Positions 46,183 to 57,981 of a stretch of DNA of 64,000 bases are shown in pieces. The notes beneath the pieces were generated by a model. The model was given only the letters and a program-made list of their open reading frames with translations. It did no database searches and was not told the origin of the DNA. Every line of letters starts with the position of its first letter. Position 1 is the first letter of the stretch. This DNA comes from Phytoseiulus persimilis (taxonomy: Eukaryota > Arthropoda > Arachnida > Mesostigmata > Phytoseiidae): the NCBI GenBank assembly GCA_037576195.1, contig CM075104.1, positions 6,702,775 to 6,766,774 on the forward strand. The letters are read 5' to 3'. A program made the translations under genes and the position numbers.

Positions 46183-48959
46183 CATGATCGATCGTTCATT
46201 CGTTTGAGCCTTACCAGGAACCAGGACTGTTACTCGATATTCCAGCAGTCGACCCGCTGCTCGCATGAGCCAAGAGCGCTCCGCAATGTACGATCATAAG
46301 GCGGGTCGCCGAGTCAGAGTATCAGAAAAGAACTCCGAAGTAGGTTGACGAGCAGCACCGAAGTCCGTTAATGCCTCATATCCCACGCTTTCCCAAAGAG
46401 TGCTCGTGTACAAAGTCACGGTAGTGATGATCGATCCTCCTGAGCTCATGAAATATCATTAAAAAGACATACTAAGTCAGTGTTTCTCAACGGGGTGGAG
46501 CTTACTCACGGGGATTGGCCACTTTCTGTCAAGGAGCTATGGGCAGCAGATAGAGTTCTCAGCATCTTCCTCTCTCCAACAAAGATAATAATCTGTACAG
46601 GGTGTACGGGAGCCGCAATGATGACATCACCGGCTGGATTGAGACACGCGAGCCTGAGAAACGGGTTTATTCCAGCACAGTGATTCCCAACCGGGGGTCC
46701 GAGGATCCTGGGGGCTCGTCGAGCTCTTTCGGGAGTTCTCGAGGGTCCTCGATGCGATCAAATGCTCCCTGATGAATCGAGTTGAGAACACCGTCGGAGC
46801 AACTGATCGCTGAACTCTTTCACCTCCTGACGTTTTACTCGTGAATCAGCATTCCACTGGTTTCAAGTATCGCCTTGTTCTATTTTCCCCCCACGCGATT
46901 GTGCGACGAGCGGGGAACGCGCCAGGAGCAGTCGTCCGAGATCGAAGATACACGGTCTCTCCGTATTGAGATTGAATTGGATTGAAATGTGTTGCGACTA
47001 ACGAATGCTCCCGTCCTGATGGGGGAATTGCCCACAGGGGGGCTCCGCCTGCGTAATTGTTGCGCGTGACCCGTAACCAACGACGTAATGGTGGCTCACC
47101 TTCTCTTCGCGCCATGCGTCGGAGTGCGTGTTCTACGTCATTCAAAGTAGATCGAGAGCAGGGAAGGGCTATCGGAATACGCAAATCCCGTTCATTGAGC
47201 ACCTTGACGTACTCTCCATCGTCATCTCCAGCAGCAATCGTCGTCCTCAGAGATTGTGAGTTCGTCTACTCTGAGTTTGTGCTCGCGAGTTGTCAATAGG
47301 AATTCAATTATCGACATTGCAATGTTTTTAGACTAGACACTCTCAATGGCAATAGGCATCTGATATTCAGATGAGACGATTACTGTATAAGCATGGAAGA
47401 AGGGTCCTCCAGGACCCCCCGAGCGGTACTGAGAGGGGTCCGCCGGCTCAAAAAGGTTACGAACCCCCTCCAGCAAGCGATTACACACCAGAAAGAGTGT
47501 CTCGCGCTGTATGGGATCGGGAAGCATCAACATGGGAATGGAGATGAGCCACCTAGCTCGATCGAGGTCAAGGATCCTGTTTGGGGTGCGATGTTCAAGT
47601 GCTCACCTGTGGCCTGTGTGGTGACCTCGCAGTTCCGAAGTCAGGGAGTTCACTTTGGGTGTCCTTATGTGGCCTGTGGCCATTGCCATGCACTCTGGGT
47701 TTTCGGATACCCCCAACTAGGTGCAAGACTCCGAAAGAAAGCGGCTCGCGCCAGGGACCTCAAGTTCACTCGAACCTTTGTTCGGATGAATGAAAGGTTT
47801 TCACTCTGTTCCCCAACTCGTTAGTCCGTAAGGGGGCAATGGAGATATCTGAGCCCAACTCCTTCATAGCTGGTACGAGTTGACGGGCCTGTATCACCAG
47901 CCTTTTGGGGAACGCTTTGTCACGGCTGGCGGACACTTCGGCTTTCCCGTAAGTTTCCGTTATCGAGCTTCGTAGGATTACTATCGTTGACACGAAATTT
48001 AGTGAGCATTCTCCATTCCTCAGATGGTATGTAGGGAACGAGCAGAACTCCTAAGGATAGACCAACGCAAGCTCCGACAACCGAAATCAGTGTAATAAAG
48101 GAGCTGAGCTCGTCCGACGGAAGACGTACGAGCTGGCGATAATGCAGAGAGTGGCAACCATCCCACATGTGAAATGGTATTCCTTGAAAGATCAACGCAA
48201 CGAGGACGACCTGGCCGTCGATCAGGAAGACCCACACGTATTTTGATGAATAGTAAGAAAAGGGACGACCAGCACTTATGAGCTTTTATCGAACATACCA
48301 AGTCCTTGCTCCTTACCACGCATTACTTAGCGTTGCATCCTCGTCTTGAGAAACAATTCCCACGGAGCCTTTGCCTGGCTCAGTTGCGCTCTGGCCTCAA
48401 ACTTCGACAGATCAATTCAACCTGGGTCGACAAACAGCGCCGGGAACTAGGATCGGAGGAATGACAACAGCTCAGAGAATAACTTCCGCTATCCAGTTTT
48501 CCTCGAGAAGCCGATATCAATGTATGCGTTGCGCTTAGCCTGCGTTGGTTGAAAAATCAAATAAGAACCTCGATTGATCGATTTAGTAACCATTCCCCGT
48601 TCATACACATATCCATCCATACCCGGGAGCGAGTCTACGAGTGGCGGATCTAGGAGTGACACAAGGCGAGAGGCGGTCGTGATTTTCGGATTGAGTTTGT
48701 GACTTTTCTCCCCTCACTTCCGGGGATCAATACTCGAACGATCAGGTTCCGATTGCAGGGAAATTAGGGAGCATTCGAGCGCTCCAGCGAAAAGCTACAT
48801 TTTCTAGTTCCCCAATCTGCCTAAAGTTGACATTGTTACATCGAGTTGTAGTGGACGCTCAATTTTTCCTCTGTTATTGAACTTTCAGGGGCTTCCGAAC
48901 CGTGCCGGAATCGAGATTCGAAGTTCTGTCCCCGCCTTAAATCCCACCATATCAGGGAG
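46183..48959. other. Gene-poor interval
   Basis: No gene is supported. Two sites, 46478 (CAGTGTTTCTCAACGGGGTG) and 46677 (CAGTGATTCCCAACCGGGGG), resemble the CAGTG-type ends of hAT elements, but matching inverted ends were not found. The frame at 47393-47824 has no recognisable domain. Confidence 0.3.
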
Positions 48960-49290
48960 ATGATTCGCCCGGAGTTTCGACTTGATGCTCCCCGTCGTGA
49001 CCATCGGTAACATCCTGATCGCAGAGGAATGTACAGTCGATTTCAACGAAATGGGATCGATAACTCGACGCTGAGAACGGACTCCAACGCTCATGTTGGC
49101 TTTCTTCTGTCCCGCTTCTTTCCGGAGACCGTGAATACACTTGATAGAACGTTCGGCGCCGAACTCTGCTTCCGGTGTTGAGTTATAGATCTGGCTCCGT
49201 CTGAAATCGACTGTACATTCCTCTGCGGTCAGTATGTTAACGATAGTCAGTACTGGAGGTATCGACTCGGAAGACCCTCTGAAAAGGACG
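48960..49290. repeat. Foldback (inverted-repeat) element, copy 2
   Basis: The left arm near 48970-49060 and right arm near 49195-49290 are imperfect reverse complements. Compare GATCGCAGAGGAATGTACAG with CTGTACATTCCTCTGCGGTC. The same family is at 17440-17760. The long minus frame across it (48885-49331) is produced by the repeat. Confidence 0.7.
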
Positions 49291-50365
49291 AGGGTGCCGC
49301 TCGTTGCATCGGCATAGAAAACACGGTGCATCCACTCAAGCTTGACATCGCCGTGTTAGTTTTTTGCCGAGTTGGAAGTCGAATGGGAGGAACATGACGC
49401 CCTTTCTTCCAGCTTCCTAGAATTTGATCCAGTTTGGCCCAGTTATGGTTTCCGAAAGCAAATTAGGAAGAGTCTCTGGTTGACTGGGCCCTTCTGTGTG
49501 TCGCCTGAAAATAATCGAGGGGGGTGCGATCCTATCGATCGAGCTCTGCCAATGAGCCCTAGAGTCATCGTGGCTGGATTTACTTTGCAGAGGCCGATCT
49601 GATTTGTTCTTCCACCTCTTTGCAGAAGCTTTCCCAGGTACGGTAACTTCTTGCCGAATTCAGAGCCTCTTGTTGTTCGCATTCAAGGAGCTTTTCGAGG
49701 TGAAGAGTTCTCTCGTATGAACTGTATAGGTTGCATGTCTCCATGGCTCCCGGGATAGATCTTGGCCATCTCTGTCTGGGTATTTGTCCTTTTCTCGTAC
49801 GATATTTTATTTTAGTCTTGGCTTCTCTGCTCTCGTAGGCAGCTCACCCCAGTTGTCCTTCTGAGAACTCATTTCCTATGGTTGACCTCGTGTCCATTCA
49901 CCTGCCTCGCGTGTAAGTCAGCGGGAGCTTGCATGTCGCTTTCCATAATATCATGGTTGTCTCAAACCCACCGAACTTCCACAGCGACTTCGCATACATT
50001 TGTCCGAGGGCTTTTGTGGCTTTCTCTTCACACGTCTTCTCTAGTTCAGTTGGGTGGCTCCCATCCTTGCCAGTGAAGATCTCAATATATTGTTATGACA
50101 TCGCCCAAGGGATCAGCTGTGCCTGAATCTCAGGTCCGGGGTTTAAGCTGCCTTAGCTCATTTCCAACCCCTGTGATGACCCGCAACAGTTGCTCTAGTA
50201 TTGTTCATGTGTGATACATCAGAATAAGATCATCGGAGAAAGGTTTTCCTGGGATTACTCTCACTTTATCTTCCATCTTGTAAAATATGCTCCCAGAGGT
50301 CCTGATAAAGATGCTTTTACCCGATTCCACTAGGACACAGTCTTGTCTCAATCCCTGACCCAGCC

Positions 50366-50940
50366 TCACTCTTCTCGATTCCTTCCCCCTCCTCTCTCTA
50401 GGTCAGGCAGGTTGTTACCATTGAGCGATTTCAGCAGGTCTTTGAGGTTTCTTGACATTCCGCATTCGTCAAGGATGTGACAGAGCTCTGCCATATCCAC
50501 TTTGTCATGTGCTTCAGAGCAGTTGAAGAATGTGGCTTTTAGTCCCCCGCGCTCTTTTCTCGTCATCTTTCCCCGCGCTCTTTCCATGATTGAAGTGAGC
50601 ATGAATACACCGATTTCGCATTATGCCCGGGATATTTTGTTCTTCTGACCAGTGGTGGTCTTCCTGTTGATAACTCGGACAAATGCATGATAGATGAGAT
50701 CCTTTATTTCATTGCTCGGTATGTGGTTGGGTTCTCTCTTACTGAGTTCATTTTCCCCAGGGCCCCACCACTCTGCATTCGTACCGGGGCTTCTAGGGAT
50801 TTCTTCCTTCCCTACGTGCATTCTCGTTAACATTGCCGCGCGGCACACCTGCCCTCCTTCCCCCAGACTTTTGATAGTTTTACCTGCTATCATGTCAGCG
50901 CCAGCCAGAAACTGCTCTCGCCTTTGTGAGTATTGCACAC
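50366..50940 (-). mobile_element. Decayed LINE reverse transcriptase fragment
   Basis: The minus frame 50366-50602 contains LKATFFNCSEAHDKVDMAEL followed by CHILDECGMSRNLKDLL. This resembles the first catalytic block of non-LTR reverse transcriptases (A-F-x-D/N-x-S-x-A-x-D-x-V-D). Just upstream, 50621-50938 reads SNEIKDLIYHAFVRVINRKT, possibly the preceding region in another frame. Catalytic YADD is not found and stops separate the pieces. Boundaries are unclear; decayed sequence may extend to about 49430. Confidence 0.45.
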
Positions 50941-51336
50941 CTCAGAAATGGCCATCTTCACGAACAATTATGGTCGTGGCGGACGGTTAGCTGTTTCTAT
51001 CGGAGCGTTAAATCAAGCACAGCTCCGAACCACGGCTCCCCGTTCCACACTCCTTTGAGTTCCTGCGTTGTCACGGCAACTGAGTGTCTCTCGAAGGGGC
51101 CATACTCCAGTATTTACAACTCTCATACTTGTCGAGGAACATTTTCCATCGCACAGGTACCTGGAAGCCGCAGCGATTGCCCGAGTCCGCTGGTCCGAAC
51201 CGAAGTTGCTCTCACGGGCGTCCGTCCTGGCAAGACTCCCGCCGCCGTTTGTCGCGCTGTCGTTCGTAGTTTCCATAGGAACTCCAGCCTCTCGTACTCT
51301 GCTCGACCCTTGAACCGTCCCTCGTCTCTTCTAATC
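50941..51336. other. Region upstream of IFT27
   Basis: No coding region is recognised; probably promoter and 5' UTR of IFT27. Confidence 0.35.
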
Positions 51337-52508
51337 ATGTCGAACGTTCTCAGAACGAACTGTGCGATCATCGGTGAGTAGAATTCACAGAATCTCGGGA
51401 CTGTAGCTCGAAGGATGTACCGTCCAGCATTCGATCTGTTTTGCAGGCGATTCGTGCGTCGGTAAAACCTCCGTGATCAACCCCGAAAACCTCAGCAAAA
51501 ATTATGAAATGGTTCGAATTTCTCTCCAAGTCGTATCCTCCTTACATTAAAATTTATGCTTCGAACCGCCCCTCCTCAACGCAACAGGTTTCGTCCACAG
51601 ACTCTCGGCTGCAAGATTTCAGTCAAGTCGGTTCGCATTCCTGACACCAAATACCAAGTCGTGAGTGCCTTCGACAACATCCCTCCTCTCGAAGGTTCCA
51701 TTGAACGCCCTAGATCAAGAGTAGAGTCCTTGCGACGCAGCATGTAATCCTTGTGTCTGATCCCTAGGATATTTTCGTTCACGACTGTTCCGGGAAACAC
51801 CTTTACTCCGACATCCTCGAACGTTTGGTGAGTGACGTCGAATGATATGCGAAAGTTTACTCCGATAAGTAGCCGACGGAGCTGTTGCAGTGATCACTCC
51901 TCGCCTGCATGATTAGAGGAAGACCGCTTGAGGATCCAGAGAGCTACCTGGAATCGCCAGCGGTTAGCTATCGGCTGGACAGCCGATAGCAGATTGCTGA
52001 TTTCAGCGCTTCGTTCGGCAACGTCAGCGTTGTTTTAAGTACGCAACACAGCCTATCGATTCGATTCCAGTGGAGCGACGTAACGCTGATCATTGTCGCT
52101 TACGATGTGACTTCGGAGACGAGTTTCCGCTCCGTGAAAGACTGGTTCACCCGATGCACGAAAGCGACACACGAGCATCCCACTTTCGGTAAGCGGGCCC
52201 TCGAATTCGCAGCAGGCCCCCCTATTGTAGATTGGTAGGGCTTAGGAACCACTGAAAGCATTCACGTGCTCCGTACATTGCACTCTCTTCTTCCAGGCGT
52301 CTTGCTCGCATGTAAAACGGATCTGTCGAATCGGCGTACGGTTTCTCCGGCTCAGGGCGAGACTGTCGCCAAAGAACTCGGGCTTCAGTACTTCGAGTGT
52401 TCGGCCCGAGACGGCAGCAACCTGGACGCGAGTTTTTTCTACTTGGCCCACGAATGGTACAAGTTTTACGTGGAGAAGGTGGAGTCATTCAGTAACGCCC
52501 AGCTTTAA
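51337..52508 (+). CDS. IFT27: IFT27 (RABL4-like), intraflagellar transport small GTPase
   Basis: IFT27 is a Rab-like GTPase of the IFT-B complex that pairs with IFT25 and helps export BBSome cargo from cilia. Six exons join in phase: 51337-51373, 51447-51511, 51601-51660, 51768-51827, 52071-52188 and 52297-52508, giving 183 residues (human 186). The P-loop is GDSCVGKTS. Switch II carries HDCSGKHLYSDIL in place of the Rab DTAGQE, matching the FDSAGKELFSEML of vertebrate IFT27. LIIVAYDVTSETSF, LACKTDL (the NKxD site, with C for N) and FECSARDG follow. The C-terminus YVEKVESFSNAQL has no prenylation cysteines, as in IFT27. AATAAA lies at 52515. Assignment over other Rab-like proteins rests on switch II and the C-terminus. 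Confidence 0.85.
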
Positions 52509-52514
52509 GATTCT

Positions 52515-52520
52515 AATAAA
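52515..52520 (+). promoter_or_regulatory. Poly(A) signal of IFT27
   Basis: AATAAA 7 bp after the stop codon. Confidence 0.7.
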
Positions 52521-55500
52521 CTCGGTTTTTGTTATTCGGATTCGGACGTACCTCGACTGCTCAGCGCACTTCGCGACCTCCGTCTTGAAGTCCGACAAGG
52601 AGCTCCGAAATGAGACAAGAACGGTCCTCGACGAAGAAAATCGGGGGGATCCATGATCGGAATTTCCAAAGCTCTTTCAAGGGAATCTCGACTTCTGGGA
52701 AGCGCGACACTATCGGTACATCGACATGGGAATTGACTCCCCAGTTGTGAGGTCGAGCTCATCACATTCATCCGAGAGTTCCCCAGGTCGAACGAAGAAT
52801 CCTCGGCTTGAACGTCGGAATAGCCCTGGAGAATCGTTCGGGAAGATTCGAAGACGATGCGGAAACTATCTGGATTGAACCTCTCTGGTGACCTGGAATC
52901 GCGGAGCGTTGGCCTCTAATCCCATCGGAACAGTACAAGATATCGCCGCCAACATCCAGGTTCGGGGTCTTGCATTGTCAAAAAGTTTCATCTTCTGTCT
53001 CTCGCGACTTGAGTGCGCATTCCAGCAAAGTTCCCTTTCTAACTCCATGAGCGACTTTGAGCTGTGCGGTTCCTCCAACGCATGCAATTATTTCGGGCAT
53101 GCCCGTCAATTGATGAGAGAGCTCCAACTCTCCTCATCTGTGAGGCGCTCAGGGTCTTGGAAAACTATCGAGCTTTGATCTTGGTTGCGACCCTCAACTA
53201 GACATCGTCGCACGGGCGCTTTCGCACGTGCGTTGGTAAGAGAACTCGGAGCAAAGACTTGACGTGTCGGCGATGAATATAGGCTTCGAGGAAAATCTCA
53301 AATCGACGTCTGATAGTTGGTCGAGGGATCCCAGGGACTGGTCGATGCAGCTGAAAGCTCGCCTTCGGGAAGCAGCGAGTTATTTCCAAACAGCCTCTTC
53401 AGTTTCGCAATCAGTCCGCCGAGTTTATCGTAGTAGTGACTGTTTGACGATGCGTGGGAAGTTTCACGGAAGATTCGAGATTCGAGCCAATTTGAAGACT
53501 GTCCCATCCTGGTGCGCCAGTGAAGCTCGCTGGCTGAGCCTTAGTTCCTTTCCCTGAGTACATTCGAATACCGTGATCGAGAACCGACGAGAGAAGGCCT
53601 TTCAGATCCTTCATCCCACCCCAACCGATGAGGATTTCTTCCGGAACAGCACAGATATCATCAGGAAGCCGACAGTTCAGCCCAGGGCAGAAGAATCTAA
53701 ACTGGTGACGGGCGTCACGAGACTTGCTGTGGGACCTTGGGATGATGGGCAGCGAGTCTTCGCGTTGGGGTGGGTGTTGAAGATTCAGACAAAGTGCCCC
53801 AAGTATGAAGAGAATGACGAAGTGCTCACTCCGTACGGTAGACGAACCTTGAAGCGAGCGCGTGAACGGGGTCACTCCCTGACGGTTAGGGGGTGGCCGT
53901 CTTCGCGACATGGCGAAGCTTTGTAGTTCACCCAGGTACCATCCCATCAACGCGGGCAGATCGATGAAGCATCGAGCATGCTCGCGAGCCCGTGAGCTGC
54001 TCCTTACCTTCACGTGGGCGTTAAGAGCTGGAAGAACCCCAGGACTCGACTCCGTCAGGGTACGGTCGAATACACGTGATTCTCGGTCGGAGCGCTCCTT
54101 CCTTGAGTAGTTTGTAGCTCGATTGAATCGAGTTTCTGGGATGCTCAACCGAAGGTGACAAACCATGATTGCACCTCAAGCTATGAGTGTCGCCGAAGTG
54201 ACCGACGGGAGAGCGATAAGGATCAGGCGTCGCAACGAATCCCACAACATGTGAAAACTCGATCGGACAGAGTATAACAGCTCAACCTGCGGAAAACCTT
54301 TTTTTCGAATGGCGCTTGAGTGTTGAGAGGTCGGTCCAACGGAGTGGCTCTCAACCGTAGGCCGAAACATCTCCGAAGGGTCGCGACGCTTCCGATGTTC
54401 TCATAGCTCCCTAGTCCGTAGCTCGCACGAGCGATTCTCATATCGATAGTTAAGTACAGTCAAACCGATGCCGGGGGATTTCCGCACGTTGGAAAAGCAG
54501 CCTTTCTCTGTACTTCATTCATTGGAGGGAGCGCGATCTGATTCCAACTCCTGATTGATTCATGGGAGGCAGAAAATCGCGGTCCACTGGAGCGGAGCAC
54601 TCTGTGATTGAATTTTACAATACACAAGAGTTCTGCCACATCAATCTGTGGACGATACTTCGACGATTCCCTCCCAATATCTTGAGTAGGAGTAGAACGA
54701 TCTCACTACAACCACTGCTTACAAGTCTGACCCTCGTCATAGAGATGAGGAATACCGTTCGCGTCGGATGTTCGAGCATGGTAATTCTTCAGTTTTGCCA
54801 TCAGTGGACGGTCAACAGACGGACGGATATTATTCAAAAAACGCCCGGGTCGAATTCTTGAGATTTTTCGTTCCAAACTTCTCATCGGACCGCCTCTATT
54901 TTCGTTCATCGATTGGATCCCTGTCGGCTGGAACGAAGGCTTTGGCCTGTCCAGGTGCTCTTAGCAGATCATTCCGGATTCTTGGAGAGCTCAGAGCAAC
55001 ACAATCTTGAGGACTCGTCTCACTTGACGCTCAGCACGCAAAGCTTTGCTCAACCAGTTTATCCCCTCGGGGAACTTGAGAAAAATCACACGATTCTCGC
55101 GACAGGCCTAGGCCTCGGTTCCGACGGATCTTTGCCGCCGACTCCGGCGGAGCGTTACAATGGAGCTCCATTCTGGAGGGAATTATAACAGAGCTATCAT
55201 CACGAGGGACTGATCGGGTAGATCTTCGAGGAGCACGAGCACGAGAGACACCATGCACCTGCTATCGAGGACTGCAGGTTACCATTCATTGTTCACTCAA
55301 GTCCCACAGAGATAATTTATCATTCGAATTGATGGAGTGCTTCAAAAACACGAACGCGGGCCTTTCCAGAGGTAGAGCCGGGTGCCTGACACAGATTGTC
55401 AACTGATTTTCAAGTCGAGACGGAGATGTTCTCTCGCCACGACTCACGGTAGAGGCACATTTTCATGATGGGATCGAGATGACGCGTGTTGTGCCGGCCC

Positions 55501-55702
55501 AACGTGCACGTGCAGAGTGCGAGGATGTGTGCCACGTACATGGACGTTTTTAGTTCAATGTACGACACGTCTTCCGTGCCCGGGTCTGTCGCTCCCACTG
55601 CCCCTCAGGGACCTCACTGGATTTTGACGACTGTTTCCTCTTGTAAGTTGTGTCTCCCGCATTGACAAGATTGCTTCGGAATCTGGACTCGGGGATGATT
55701 GC
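52521..55702. other. Gene-poor interval
   Basis: No conserved gene apart from the weak candidate at 53411-53911. Overlapping short frames on both strands carry no recognised motif. Confidence 0.35.
53411..53911 (-). CDS. Hypothetical membrane-anchored ORF
   Basis: A frame from the ATG at 53911 has a basic N-terminus (MSRRRPPPNRQ), then a single hydrophobic stretch (FVILFILGALCLNL, about residues 35-48), the arrangement of a type II membrane protein. After that come FRFFCPGLNCRLPDDIC and polar sequence. The frame ends at 53411, and a continuation in another frame by splicing could not be shown. No family is recognised. It may be an exon of an unknown gene or chance. Confidence 0.25.
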   Translation of the reverse strand: MSRRRPPPNRQGVTPFTRSLQGSSTVRSEHFVILFILGALCLNLQHPPQREDSLPIIPRSHSKSRDARHQFRFFCPGLNCRLPDDICAVPEEILIGWGGMKDLKGLLSSVLDHGIRMYSGKGTKAQPASFTGAPGWDSLQIGSNLESSVKLPTHRQTVTTTINSAD

Positions 55703-55998
55703 TTTATTTCACAGATTCGCTCGCGCCTAACATTTTCAGGTTGAAACTTCAGTCTTTTCGAGACTGTTGGCACACTGAATTCTCCTCCGTTTGAACTGCA
55801 TGCCAGACTCGTTGCAGCGAGTCCCGCGACCAACCAGTGGGTTATCTCTGTAGAGTATTCCTCGTTCGAGGAAGCTCCATGCTCACTCCTCGTCATACCT
55901 TGAGATCGCAAGGTGAGCCGGCTGTTGATCAGAGGAACAGTTGAGGAACCCTCAATGAGGATCCGCTTTTTGGCTGGAGAAAGCTGCCGATATTTATT
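55703..55998 (-). promoter_or_regulatory. Candidate poly(A) signals for the gene at 56377
   Basis: TTTATT (+) at 55703-55708 and 55993-55998 read AATAAA on the minus strand, about 380 and 670 bp after the stop at 56377. Confidence 0.4.
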
Positions 55999-56376
55999 GT
56001 CGGTCCATGTGCTTCGAAGAAGTGTTCTCGGAAATCTTTTCGCCTCCGATAGGCGGTCCCGAGCAAGCTTCGTCACCCGCTTTCACAAAAACAAGCGGCA
56101 CGCATGTGTAACAAGATGCCCTCACGTTACTCGGACGAGTTAGAGTGGGACATGCTCGGGTTTAACTGTGGGATGCATCCTGAGAGGGGTCGGAAACGCT
56201 CTTGATGATCCAGATCGGGAACCATTGATTTCTCATCCTCCGTTCCTCCCGACGCGGGGGCTCGGTTCCTTCCTCCGACTCTCCGGAGTTCTTCATTCGT
56301 TGTTTTTCCTCCAAACGTTGCATCTCGCCAATAGACCATTCTGACCGGAGCGCCACAGTCTCATCGAAGACCAGGT

Positions 56377-57981
56377 TCAAACAAGCATTCTCTCAGGGGC
56401 CGGCAGCGCGAGTTGTCCTTTGACGAGGAACAAATCCGAATCGAGGGACAAGTCTGATTCTAATTTGTTAGATTTCATGAAAGTGACGGCTTTGTACAGT
56501 TCCAACATGTCAATCTTCTTTGGCTTATTCGCTTCTATGAGTGCAGAGGAATTTCGGGGCTGCATCGTTTGTTGCGTTTGAGTTGCGACGTCTTGTTTCA
56601 CAGCGATGTCAGGAACGCTTGGCTCGCTGGGAGTCTCGATCATGTTCTGACTCGAGCTTCCGGGAATGGTCGATATCGGGGACGGTATCGAATTTTTCCT
56701 CGTGTCCGCGTGGCCGGGTTCGATCACGTTAGGTGGTTTCTGGGCAATGGATGCCGTCTCGCTGACCTTTTCTCGTAAGGTTTCCGGAGGTTCCGCTATG
56801 ATGAGGTCGAAGAACTCGACATCTTGTGACTCGTCCGCAGCCACCACGTTTGGTGGCTGGAGCTTTTGGAAGGGATTATGCTCCGAAGTGGAAATCACAG
56901 AATCTTGACAAGAACTTTCACTAACTGTTGCTTTCAGCCTCGTTGGCTCTTTTCGATCGACACCTCCAGCTCGGAGCGGAGTGGAACCATCGAACGAATC
57001 TCGTCGATCAGCCGAAATACCGCTGCTGGGGGACCCCGCAGATGAGGCGTACTCTGACCTGAAATCCTGGATGGAACCTTCAGAGTATTTGTCGATGCAA
57101 TTATTGTTGTTGTTGTTGTTTTCGCAGAGCGAAGTTTTCGACGGGTCGAGCTCAGCGGCCGTGAGTGGAGGGATCGCGAAAGAGGCAAGAAGACCTTGTT
57201 TTGGCTCGAGCAGCCCTGTGAAAGGATTCTTCTCGAGATCGGTACGGCGTCTCGTGAACTTCATTCGCGCTTTGCGACAAGGTGTTGAGGTCGGCTGTAG
57301 GATCACAGACGCTTCTTGAAGGTGACGGGTGGATGTCTTCCTCCGGTGTGCGACACTGACGGATGAACTGTGCAGCGGAAGTGTGCCCTGCGGCCTCGGC
57401 GGACTGTTTCCTCTGGGCGGAGCGTATGGCTTGCAAGGGGAGGGCCTCTTTGGTGGTTCAAGAACTCTCATCGCATTCAGTACCTCGCTGCTCGTGAGAT
57501 CCGAGCATCCCTCCATATCCAGGGGAGGACTTGCCGCTCTTTCTGCGAGACCAGGGATTTCGTACGGAAGTCGCACCATGCGTTCGTTGTTGAAGTCGAA
57601 GTAGAGGCTTGACCGTAAGCGCCAATCGACACCTCGATCGCAGGATTGCGACTTCTTCGTAGGAACCTTCTTCGAGCTCATGGCGGTTTTGAGATCTGCT
57701 ACGGTTCGAACCCCGACTGCGCTCCAGGTCTCCGCAGGCTTGATGATACTGAACGGCAAAGGTCTGCCGGGAATTTCACACGGGCCTTCGAGATTCGTCG
57801 TTGACGTAGGCAAAGGACGCTGAACCGAATTCACTTCGGAAACTGGTCTCATGAATGAGCAAACCAGCTTGGACAAGTCTTGCTCGTAAGTCGAGGACCG
57901 CTCGGTGTAGGATAAGTTCTGAAGAGCGGCCAGTTTCTCACTGGCTGCGCCGCTCATCTTGAACACGCTTTGATCTGCCAT
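56377..57981 (-). CDS. Uncharacterised low-complexity protein with NPF motifs
   Basis: A single uninterrupted frame of 534 residues from the ATG at 57981 (MADQSVFKMSGAA). The frame is open a further 17 codons upstream to another ATG. The protein is rich in S, P, T and E and looks largely disordered, with a run of seven asparagines. It has two NPF tripeptides (LEKNPFTGLLEPK and EHNPFQKLQPPN), the motif bound by EH domains of endocytic proteins. A short better-ordered block is LYFDFNNERMVRLPYEIPGL, and the C-terminus has KKIDMLELYKAVTFMKSNKL. No enzyme domain is seen and no family is recognised. NPF motifs alone do not prove an endocytic role. Long frames on the + strand here are shadows. Confidence 0.65.
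   Translation of the reverse strand: MADQSVFKMSGAASEKLAALQNLSYTERSSTYEQDLSKLVCSFMRPVSEVNSVQRPLPTSTTNLEGPCEIPGRPLPFSIIKPAETWSAVGVRTVADLKTAMSSKKVPTKKSQSCDRGVDWRLRSSLYFDFNNERMVRLPYEIPGLAERAASPPLDMEGCSDLTSSEVLNAMRVLEPPKRPSPCKPYAPPRGNSPPRPQGTLPLHSSSVSVAHRRKTSTRHLQEASVILQPTSTPCRKARMKFTRRRTDLEKNPFTGLLEPKQGLLASFAIPPLTAAELDPSKTSLCENNNNNNNCIDKYSEGSIQDFRSEYASSAGSPSSGISADRRDSFDGSTPLRAGGVDRKEPTRLKATVSESSCQDSVISTSEHNPFQKLQPPNVVAADESQDVEFFDLIIAEPPETLREKVSETASIAQKPPNVIEPGHADTRKNSIPSPISTIPGSSSQNMIETPSEPSVPDIAVKQDVATQTQQTMQPRNSSALIEANKPKKIDMLELYKAVTFMKSNKLESDLSLDSDLFLVKGQLALPAPERMLV

Noticed and set aside
46478..47470. hAT-like element ends (CAGTGATTCCCAACC)
   Set aside because: No matching inverted end or 8-bp target duplication was found nearby.
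48885..49331. 148-codon minus-strand ORF
   Set aside because: Lies across the foldback element; the copy at 17440 does not preserve the frame.
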